Assembly (NCBI RefSeq): GCF_022024175.1
Contig: NZ_CP091794.1
Location: 1,612,001-1,676,000, forward strand
DNA from: Prevotella communis
Lineage (GTDB): Bacteria; Bacteroidota; Bacteroidia; Bacteroidales; Bacteroidaceae
Direction: 5' to 3'
Length of the DNA: 64,000 nt
A program made the position numbers and the translations under genes. The notes beneath the pieces were generated by a model, which worked only from the letters and a program-made list of their open reading frames with translations, searched no databases and had not been told where the DNA came from. Shown piece by piece: positions 1 to 8,000 of this stretch. Each line of letters begins with the position of its first letter. The first letter of the stretch is position 1.

Positions 1-768
1 GAGGTGGCACTGCTCACCGACCTCGACAGCGAGGGCGATGCCGACCAGCCCAAGGTGTCGCTGATGACCATCCATTCCGCCAAGGGACTGGAGTTCCCCA
101 CGGTCTTTGTCGTGGGCCTTGAGGAGAATATCTTCCCGTCGCCCATGTGCACCAACAGCATGCGCGAGCTCGAGGAGGAGCGCCGCCTGCTCTATGTGGC
201 CATCACCCGTGCCGAGCGCCATTGCATCCTGACCTGTGCGCAAAACCGTTTCCGCTACGGACGCATGGAGTACGACACGCCCTCACGTTTTATCAAGGAT
301 ATCGACCCCTCATTGCTGCATGTCGAAGGCTCTATGGGCGCTTTTGATAAGTCTGCCCAGCGCCTGCCTTGGCAGCGCGCCTCCGAGGGTCCTGAGTGGA
401 TGCAGAATCCCCGCCCCGTGGCCACTCAGTTCCGTGCCGATCCCAAGCCCCGTCAAGTGGCTCCCCGTCGCCCGGAACCTAAGGTGGACCCCTTCAGTGA
501 GGGCTTCAAGCGCCAGTTAGATATTGCCAGCGGCGGACGCTTCAAACCCGTGGCCAGCACCCGCCAGACCTCAGCCGTCAGCGCTCAGCCCTCATCCGCG
601 CCCCATAGCCTCCACGAGGGGGCTGTCATTGAGCATCAGCGCTTTGGAGTTGGTACGGTGGTGAAGCTCGAAGGTGCCGGCGACAACGAGAAAGCCACGG
701 TCGAGTTCCGTAATGTGGGCACCAAACAGCTGCTCCTGAAGTTCGCCAAGTTCACTATAGTGAAATAG
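1..768 (+). CDS. UvrD/PcrA-type DNA helicase, C-terminal part
   Basis: This is the C-terminal 255 residues of a superfamily 1A 3'-5' DNA helicase; the frame is open through base 1, so the gene begins outside the window. Helicase motif V is visible (TIHSAKGLEFPTVFVVG, near residue 22), as is motif VI (EEERRLLYVAITRAE, near residue 58). A Pro/Arg-rich linker follows. The last 50 residues (HQRFGVGTVVKLEG... KFAKFTIVK) match the Tudor-like C-terminal module of PcrA. Family role: ATP-driven unwinding in repair and in removal of proteins from DNA. The family is certain; UvrD versus PcrA naming is convention. Confidence 0.93.
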   Translation, partial: EVALLTDLDSEGDADQPKVSLMTIHSAKGLEFPTVFVVGLEENIFPSPMCTNSMRELEEERRLLYVAITRAERHCILTCAQNRFRYGRMEYDTPSRFIKDIDPSLLHVEGSMGAFDKSAQRLPWQRASEGPEWMQNPRPVATQFRADPKPRQVAPRRPEPKVDPFSEGFKRQLDIASGGRFKPVASTRQTSAVSAQPSSAPHSLHEGAVIEHQRFGVGTVVKLEGAGDNEKATVEFRNVGTKQLLLKFAKFTIVK

Positions 769-784
769 GGCCTGAGGAACATTG

Positions 785-1801
785 ATGAATACAAATGATA
801 TAAACTACTACAGGATGAAAATGATTCTTGAAGCTTCAGAAAAAGTCTTCCTCTTAGGGATTTGCGCTTTTAGTCTGACGAATTGTTTTAACGGTCATGT
901 AAGAAAAGCTCAGGATGCTAATGCCTCTGTATCGTATATTCCTGAGGCTCCAGATTATGATGACTCTATCATGTGGATTACGGCAGATGGCGACCAGCAC
1001 GGAACGGGAGCCGATGTGTTTTATGTAGTGTCAACATGGGAAGAGGATTGGATGACGGCTGATAGTATCGTTTGTCACTATGCTGACGTATGGAATCCAA
1101 AGCATCGTGAGCGCATGGCTATTGAAATGAATAAGGCTGCTGGTTATATGTCTCCAGGTAACCGATTCTATGCACCTTTCTACCGTCATACAACGATTGA
1201 TGCGTTTATGATGGAGAGTGAGGATAGTGTGTTGAATCGTGCCCGCATGGCTATGGATGATGTCTGTGCGGCTTTTGATTACTTCCAAGCTCAGCGTGAC
1301 CAGAGTCGTCCGCTGATTATTGCAGGGTTCAGTCAAGGTGGCATGGCGGTGGTGGAACTGCTGAAGCACATGAGTGACGAGACCTACGGACAGTTGGCTG
1401 CTGCTTACGTACTGGGTTATAAGGTGACACCAGAGGATACGTTGCAAACAAAACATATCAAGGCTGCGCAAGGGGCTGACGATACGGGCGTGACTATCTG
1501 TTATAATACGGTGAAAGACGTGAAGTACATCAATTCCATTATTGCTGCCTCATGTATAGGCATCAATCCTGTGAACTGGCGTACGGATGCCACGCCTGCT
1601 ACACTCCATGATACGATTACCGTCACATTAGAACCTGAGCGTCACGTTCTCGTGGTCACAGGCTATAGTGGTTCGGAGTATCATGCCTATAAGAATTTTA
1701 TCAATGTAGGCGATATCCATAGTTGTGAGCCTTGGCTCTATAGTGAGTGCATAAAGAAGAACATGGCTCTTAGGGCTAAAGCATGGCGTATGAGGAATTG
1801 A
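785..1801 (+). CDS. DUF3089-like alpha/beta-hydrolase lipoprotein
   Basis: An exported protein of about 338 aa. A hydrophobic stretch (VFLLGICAFSLTNC, about residues 21-34) ends in a lipobox-like LTNC, so a lipid-anchored envelope protein is likely. A later ATG at 815 would place that signal closer to the N-terminus. The serine-hydrolase nucleophile elbow is seen as IIAGFSQGG (about residue 180), and EPERHVLVVTGYSG near the C-terminus could supply the catalytic His. The pattern fits the DUF3089 group of uncharacterised hydrolases. The substrate is unknown. It stands alone between the helicase and a bidirectional terminator. The hydrolase fold is fairly sure, the DUF number less so. Confidence 0.65.
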   Translation: MNTNDINYYRMKMILEASEKVFLLGICAFSLTNCFNGHVRKAQDANASVSYIPEAPDYDDSIMWITADGDQHGTGADVFYVVSTWEEDWMTADSIVCHYADVWNPKHRERMAIEMNKAAGYMSPGNRFYAPFYRHTTIDAFMMESEDSVLNRARMAMDDVCAAFDYFQAQRDQSRPLIIAGFSQGGMAVVELLKHMSDETYGQLAAAYVLGYKVTPEDTLQTKHIKAAQGADDTGVTICYNTVKDVKYINSIIAASCIGINPVNWRTDATPATLHDTITVTLEPERHVLVVTGYSGSEYHAYKNFINVGDIHSCEPWLYSECIKKNMALRAKAWRMRN

Positions 1802-1823
1802 TATAGATAACGAATAATACGTA

Positions 1824-1867
1824 ATAACAAGAACGGCGTACCCATTTGAGTACGTCGTTCTTGTTAT
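1824..1867. terminator. Bidirectional terminator
   Basis: Inverted repeat of about 18 bp with one mismatch (arms 1824-1841 and 1850-1867, loop of 8) between two convergent genes. The arms read AACAAGAACGGCGTAC and GTACGTCGTTCTTGTT. It lies 22 bp past the lipoprotein stop and 17 bp past the dehydrogenase stop, so it can serve both. Confidence 0.8.
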
Positions 1868-1884
1868 ATATATGGTCAAAACTC

Positions 1885-3471
1885 TTATCTTGCTGATACG
1901 TACTTGTGCAGTGTCTTACGAACGGCACCTGCACCGGCATACAGTTCCTTCACCATTCCTTCGATCTGCTCGCCCAGACCAGCCTCGTAGAGATCCAGTC
2001 CAAACACATCCTTGCGGCTGTAGAGTGTCTTCAGACAGCTCCAGTCCTGATCGGCCTTGCCAATCTCCAGCGGAGCAACAATAGCCTGCAGTTCTGCCAG
2101 CATGGGGTCGGGTGAGGGCTCAAAGCTGGTCAGGTCGTCCTTCAGTCCCTTCAGGTAGCGGGCATATCCGGCCAGCGTCAGTGGAATCAGCACCAGGTTG
2201 CTCTTGTCCAGTCCGCGGGCAATATACTTCTTCAGCGTCTCACCAAAGCGGATAGGCAACTTCTGTGACGTGTCGCAGGCAATGCGCTGGGGTGCATCCG
2301 GCATGAAGGGGTTGGGCAGACGGCGGTTGATCACGGCACCGATAAACTCATAGGGGTTCAGCACACCCGGATCTACCACCACGGGCATCGCCTCCATATA
2401 ACCAATCTTCTGGATAAAGGCACGCAGGTCCTCATCCTTCATCTCGGCAGAAATCAGCGTGTAGTCCAGCATGCAGCCATAGATACTCATGGCCGTGTGG
2501 AGCGGGTTCAGACAGGTAGTCACCTTCATCGTCTCCACCTTGTCCACCGTGTCGCGTGTGGTATAGAGCGCACCGCCCAGGTCGAGTGGGGGACGACCGT
2601 TGGTATAGTTGTCCTCGATGACCAGATACTGCACCTCCTCGGCATTCACAAAAGGTGCCGTGAATGTGTGCTTCTCCGTCTCGATATAGTTGTTGTCCTC
2701 AAAGCCGTCGGCAGCCAGCAGCTCCTTCACCTTCTCGTGCGGACGTGGCGTAATCTTGTCGATCATTGACCAGGGGAACGTCACCTTCTTCTCGTCCTTC
2801 AGGTAAGCCAGGAAGGCAGCAGGCACCAGTCCGTCGCTGACCCAGCGCTCAGCATAGGCCATCACGCCAGCCTTCACCTTGTCGCCATTGTGCGAGCAGT
2901 TGTCCATGCTCTGCACCGTCAGGGGCAGCTGTCCGGCGTTAAATCGCTCCAGCAGCAGGGCGCATACCTTACCCATGGCGAATACGGGCTTCAGTCCGCG
3001 GGCCAGGTCGGCCTCGTTGTAGGTGTATCCCTTCTCCGTGATGGTGAATGAGATCATCTGCAATGACGGGTTACGGAAAATCTCCACCAGTCTGTTCCAG
3101 TCCTCAAACTGGGGGTCGGCCTTCAGGGCCTCCGTCACGCTGGCAATCACCTTCTTCTCTATCGAACCGTCAGAGCAGAGGTTCACGCAGAGCGACAGGT
3201 TCTGGTAGGGAGCGTATGCCTTGTCGATCACCTCGAAGTCGAAGGTCTCGGCCACGATGACGCCGCGGTCGTACTTGCCCGTGTTCAGCGCGTCGTTCAG
3301 GATAGCTGCGGGGAATGCACGGAAAATGTTGCCACCACCGAAGTGTACCCATGTGGGCTCCTTGGCCGTCTTCTCGCGAAGGGCCTTGATGTCAAACTTA
3401 GGAAGCTCGTAGCCCTTGGCTTCCCATTCTGCGGCATTCAACTGGCCGCTCAGTATGTCGTTCAGTTTCAT
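1885..3471 (-). CDS. Mannitol dehydrogenase family oxidoreductase (fructuronate reductase-like)
   Basis: A 528-aa polyol/aldonate dehydrogenase of the long-chain mannitol dehydrogenase family. The N-terminal segment has the family nucleotide-binding region (WVHFGGGNIFRAFPA, about residues 41-55). The central region includes the family signature around MDNCSHNGDK (about residue 190), with the catalytic-lysine helix region further on. Family members interconvert fructose/mannitol, fructuronate/mannonate or tagaturonate/altronate using NAD(P)H. The pectin enzymes elsewhere in the window would suit uronate use, but that is inference. It starts 19 bp after the AraC-type regulator stop on the same strand, so the two are probably co-transcribed. 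Confidence 0.8.
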   Translation of the reverse strand: MKLNDILSGQLNAAEWEAKGYELPKFDIKALREKTAKEPTWVHFGGGNIFRAFPAAILNDALNTGKYDRGVIVAETFDFEVIDKAYAPYQNLSLCVNLCSDGSIEKKVIASVTEALKADPQFEDWNRLVEIFRNPSLQMISFTITEKGYTYNEADLARGLKPVFAMGKVCALLLERFNAGQLPLTVQSMDNCSHNGDKVKAGVMAYAERWVSDGLVPAAFLAYLKDEKKVTFPWSMIDKITPRPHEKVKELLAADGFEDNNYIETEKHTFTAPFVNAEEVQYLVIEDNYTNGRPPLDLGGALYTTRDTVDKVETMKVTTCLNPLHTAMSIYGCMLDYTLISAEMKDEDLRAFIQKIGYMEAMPVVVDPGVLNPYEFIGAVINRRLPNPFMPDAPQRIACDTSQKLPIRFGETLKKYIARGLDKSNLVLIPLTLAGYARYLKGLKDDLTSFEPSPDPMLAELQAIVAPLEIGKADQDWSCLKTLYSRKDVFGLDLYEAGLGEQIEGMVKELYAGAGAVRKTLHKYVSAR

Positions 3472-3490
3472 AATATATATAAAAATGATT

Positions 3491-4630
3491 TTAATTATTC
3501 TGTTGGAACTTGGCCGGTGTGGTGCCCGTATACTGCTGGAACACCTGGTGGAAGTATTTCCTGTCGTTAAAGCCGCAGTAGTCGGCCACGCTCTCCACCG
3601 ACCAGTCGCGATGCTCTATCAGCACGCGCTGTGCCTCCTTGATGCGCAGGCTGCTCACCAGTCCTGCCAGTTTTTTGTATTCCGACTGCCTGAGCCATTC
3701 CTGCAGCTGCTTCTGCGGTACCCCCATCTGGCGTGCCACGATGCTCAGCGTCAGGTTATGCTCCCTGTAGTGACCGTTTTCTATCCAGCGGTTAAGGGTA
3801 GAGTGAATAGTGAAAAGTGAAAAATTTGCTGCCGCTGCAGAGTCTTCGTTGCTTTCATCTGCGGGAGCAAATTTTTCACTTTTCACTATTCCTTCTTCAC
3901 TCATTTCCGCCTCTTCCACTCTCTCCACATCCTTACTCACCCCGTAGGTATACAGGCTGATGGTAGAGTAGGAGATTATGAAGAAGAAACTGATGGAGAA
4001 GAGTACCAGCGGGGTGCCCTGCATAAAGATGACCAGCGGCACCAGGAATACCATCAGCGCCATGGTCTTCATGCTCAGTCCCATCCAGCCAAACAGGTCG
4101 CGGCGACTGCGGTCGTAGTATTCATCTACCGCCGTCTCCAGTCGCATGTAGGCCTTATACTGCATGGAGAAGATATAGGTCTGCATCACCACGTAGAGCA
4201 CCGAACTCACATATTCCGCTATGCGCAGCGCCATCGACTCCTCCCTGAAGGGCACGCCGTCCAGCACTGCCGTACCTATTAATATACCGGCCGACAGGGC
4301 GTAGATGCTGCTGCCTATGAGCCACTCCTTCCAGCTCACCTTTCCCTGACGCTGCATGTAGAGGATAGACATACTGCAGAGCAGCGACGACGGGGTGAAG
4401 AACAGCAGGTTGCAACATACGGCCTGTGTGACGCCCATCTGTCGGAATCCGAAGGCATGTTGCAGCAGGAATTGCAGCGCTATGAGTCCCGTGCCTCCTG
4501 CCATCATCCAGCGTGCTTTGGCAAAACTGATACGACGGGTGGAGCGCCCCGGAGCACATATCACCAGCATCACCGACAATACCGTCATTGTCAGCATACC
4601 GCTAATCTGCATTTCTCCTGTTGTAATCAT
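3491..4630 (-). CDS. AraC-type transcription regulator with membrane N-terminus
   Basis: 379 aa. The first 230 residues form about six hydrophobic segments (for example MLTMTVLSVMLVICAPG and TMALMVFLVPLVIFMQG). The last 95 residues are an AraC/XylS DNA-binding domain (SIVARQMGVPQKQLQEWL, then VESVADYCGFNDRKYFHQVF and the family end GTTPAKF). It is probably a membrane-held sensor-regulator. The linker (about residues 247-276) is encoded by a perfect 26-bp inverted repeat and looks like an insertion. On the minus strand upstream, TAATTTTG at about 4648-4655 fits a -7 box. It reads into the dehydrogenase gene and diverges from the surface-protein locus. Confidence 0.85.
   Translation of the reverse strand: MITTGEMQISGMLTMTVLSVMLVICAPGRSTRRISFAKARWMMAGGTGLIALQFLLQHAFGFRQMGVTQAVCCNLLFFTPSSLLCSMSILYMQRQGKVSWKEWLIGSSIYALSAGILIGTAVLDGVPFREESMALRIAEYVSSVLYVVMQTYIFSMQYKAYMRLETAVDEYYDRSRRDLFGWMGLSMKTMALMVFLVPLVIFMQGTPLVLFSISFFFIISYSTISLYTYGVSKDVERVEEAEMSEEGIVKSEKFAPADESNEDSAAAANFSLFTIHSTLNRWIENGHYREHNLTLSIVARQMGVPQKQLQEWLRQSEYKKLAGLVSSLRIKEAQRVLIEHRDWSVESVADYCGFNDRKYFHQVFQQYTGTTPAKFQQNN
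3805..3891. repeat. 26-bp perfect inverted repeat inside the AraC-type gene
   Basis: Arms at 3805-3830 and 3866-3891 are exact reverse complements, separated by 35 bp. The arm begins GAATAGTGAAAAGTGAAAAA. This AT-rich GTGAAAA-type sequence looks like intergenic filler, but here it is read in frame as the linker between the membrane part and the DNA-binding domain. Confidence 0.95.
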
Positions 4631-4699
4631 ATAGTTTTAAATTGACCGCAAAATTAAACAAAATCTTTGTAAGATCCGACAAAAAGACAACAAAAATGT

Positions 4700-4793
4700 C
4701 TAAAAAGCGCGTTTTTTAGACACCTCCCCCCTGTTTTTCTGACACCAAAGGCGTTTTTTGGACACCCATTATCACAGATAATTCCTATTTTTG
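4700..4793. promoter_or_regulatory. Candidate operator repeats and -7 box before the surface-protein locus
   Basis: Three direct repeats of the form GTTTTTnnGACACC have GACACC at 4719, 4741 and 4761, spaced 22 and 20 bp (about two helical turns). The first also forms a hairpin with GTCTAAAAA just upstream. TATTTTTG at 4786-4793 fits the Bacteroidetes -7 box and faces the 41-aa gene. AraC-family proteins often bind tandem sites about 21 bp apart, so the divergent regulator is the obvious candidate binder; this is inference. Confidence 0.5.
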
Positions 4794-4828
4794 CATCGTC
4801 ATAATAAAAATTTACTCACCCATTAACC

Positions 4829-4954
4829 ATGACCACTAGCATGCATGAGTTCCTTTCATTGCCATTATGGCTTAGCATACCGCTCGCGGCGATCTACATC
4901 GGCCTCGTGGGGTATGTTGTGTATATCCTATGGCAGTATCGGCAGCATGACTAA
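4829..4954 (+). CDS. 41-aa single-pass membrane peptide
   Basis: Small open frame starting MTTSMHEFLSLPLWLSIPL, with one clear transmembrane segment (about residues 10-34) and a short polar tail (WQYRQHD). It sits about 36 bp after the candidate -7 box and 54 bp before the first large surface protein, in the same orientation. The hydrophobic span framed by polar ends and the promoter position favour a real gene. No function can be assigned. It could act as a small regulator or subunit for the locus. Confidence 0.6.
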   Translation: MTTSMHEFLSLPLWLSIPLAAIYIGLVGYVVYILWQYRQHD

Positions 4955-5008
4955 CCTAATCATCATCCCTCAATAGCAAAAAATAACCATTATAAATAAT
5001 AACAAACA

Positions 5009-8000
5009 ATGAAAAATCTAAGAACTATTTTCCTCAACCGAATCCTCGCCCTGGTGCTGACGATAGTGGCACTCATGACGGGGCAAGAGGCGTGGGCCGA
5101 GAGTTCGTGGACTGTCACGAATATCAACGGCAGTAGCAACACGTTTACCATCACGCGTAGTGAGAAGGGCTATGCGCAGACTGTGCACTTCCGCACTGTC
5201 AGCCTCAGTGCATACGCTGGGCAGCACTTCACAGCGGTGGATATGGACTACACCTTCCTTGCCAACGAGGACGAGAAGACCGTCACCGTCACAGAGCTCA
5301 CCCCCAGTGGCTCCTACAAGTACCAGAATGGTACCACCAACCGTAAATACCGCTTCGAGGTGTCTGACCGCGCTGGTTTTATTTTGGCAAGTGCCGACCG
5401 CACCATGACCAACGGCACAAGCATCAACAGTAGCGATGCTTTTGCCGAGAAGAGTGTCACTGTGCAGAGCGCAGAGTTCAAGGTCACAGACAAAGGCTAT
5501 TCCGATGCTACAAATCCCGCACGGAGTGTTAGTTCAAGTGGCTACTACAGCTTGGCTGCTCCCAAAGAGTACCTCGTCTCAGCCGGTGCTGAGTTGCACA
5601 TGACTCTTGGTCTTGACGTGAAGGAGGTCGATGATGGCTATCAGCATTTGCAGATTCTGGTCGACAATACTAGCACCTGCGATGGCGGTAATAAAAATGG
5701 GGAACCGGGCACGCCCAGCCTCTCCCGCTATATGGTGAGTTTCGCACACGATCCGGGCGACAAAAATACTACATATGCCAGTTATACCTTCCCCCTCACC
5801 ACGGCCTCAGACAACTGTGGTCTTATAAATAATGCTTGGAGCAACGGTGTGACCAATAAGCTCTATAATCAGAAGTTCTACTCAGGCTGCCGTGCAAGTG
5901 ATGGAAAACTCATATTGCCGACAAATTTCAGTACGCTGGTAGTCCGTTTTGATGCCAGTGGAGACAATGACGATAACTGGTATGCTAAGAACGTCAAGGC
6001 CCACATCCAGGCGATCGATGCCACCGCACCTACCAAGCTTGCCGTCAGCGTTGCTCCCGGCCGCCACTCCAAAGGCAATACAATATATGTGAGCGTTGCA
6101 TTTAGTGAGATAGTAAGCTATTCAGGTACCAAAAAGTTGAATACCAACTGGGGCAACCTGACGTATGTGGATGGCTCTGGCACCAATGTGTTGACCTTCA
6201 AGGGTACCATCCCGCAGAATGCTACTGGCGACCTCAATATCACCGGCATTAGCGGTACAATTCAGGACTTGGCAGGCAATAGCCTGAGCGGTGGCGTCAC
6301 CGCCAGCAACCTCTGCACCCTCGATGCCGACTTTGCCTACACCATTGACGAATTCCAGAAAGACGGCGACAACTACCTTATTAAGACGCATGAAGACCTG
6401 ATTGGTCTGGCTGGCTATGTTAACGGCGGTGGAGCCACAGAGGGCAAAACCTTCCTGCAGGTGGCCGACATCACCTTCCCCCACACCACTAACTGGAACA
6501 ACAGCGCCAGCACCGAGATCAACTATACTGCTATCGGATACTACATCGACAAGAGCAACGAAAGCCGTTTTGATGGTACTTACGACGGCGGTGGCCATAC
6601 CATCAGCGGCATCCGCATCTACAGGGGCGGCGACACCAATAGTGATAGTTATCAGGGCCTCTTTGGCGTGGTCAACCTCGGAAGCATCGTCCGCAATGTT
6701 AATCTTGCCGACACCCGCATTACCGGTTACGACTCTACCGGTGGCATTGTGGGCTATAACTATGGCACCATAACAGACTGTACCGTAGCTGCCAACGTCT
6801 GCATCCATAGCGTAATTACAAATAGCTATTCCCACGGCGGTATCGTGGGCACAAACAATAAGATTGTGCAACGCAGCGTCAGCAGCGCCATACTTACCGT
6901 CAAGAGTGGAACCTCAGGCGTTTATTATGGTGGCATTGCGGGTAAAAACTATAGCAGCACCATCACCGACTGCATCGCCGATGGCGTGGTCATCCCCGAC
7001 GTCAACGCCCGTGGTGCCATCGTCGGTTACCAGAACAACTACTGCACCTTCACCCGTAACTACTACCACAACTGCAAAGTAGCCAGTGACGCCGTGACCC
7101 CCTCCGGCGTAGGTATGGGCACTGAAGACAGTAAGACCACTAGCGACGTTGACGGTGCTCAGCCTCTTTGGGCCATCACTCTGCCGACTCATGCCTCAGT
7201 GGTGCGCACGGGTATTGCGCTTCCTGGCACTAACAATATGACCTATGACAACGGTGCTGATATCAATGGTGTGCCTTACGCTAAGGGTCTGTCGGTGGTC
7301 AACCTTTCTTACGATTCCGCTACAATCACCGAGGGCTATGATGTGCTGCTTTCTGTCAAGAAGACTTCAGACGACACGGCTGTAAAGTTCACCGATAATG
7401 GAGACTACACCTACAGAATTATTATGCCCACTGCCGACATCACCGTCAGCGCCACCGAGATACCTATCATTGCCTATATCGATGCCGACGGCAACCCGCA
7501 GAGTCACGCCTGCACCCCCATCGTGGAAGGCACTACCAGCTATCAAACCCTTGGTAGAACCGAGGGATGGTATGTGGTGAATAGTGATGTGACCATCAGC
7601 GGTACCCAGGGCGTCAAGTTCCTAGACCAGCAGGTGAACATCATTCTCTGCGACGGCACCACGCTCACCAGCAATGCCACGACGACTGGATGTGATGGCA
7701 TTGATGCCAACAATGGCTCCCTGGCCATTTACGGACAAAGTCTGGGTACGGGCAGCATCGTGGCCACAGCCAGCGACTATTCTGCCATCAGCTCCAAGAC
7801 CAGTATAAACCTGAACGGCGGAATTATCAGCGGCATCACAAATAGCGGATATGCCGCCATCACAAACGATAGCAGTAGTGGTGGTAGTATTACCATCCGC
7901 CGAGGCAACGTCACCGCAACAGGCTCAACCTTTGGCATCCGTGATCTTGGTAAAAGTAGTGGCATCGTCATTCTTGGAGGCACCGTCAACGCTACCGCTC

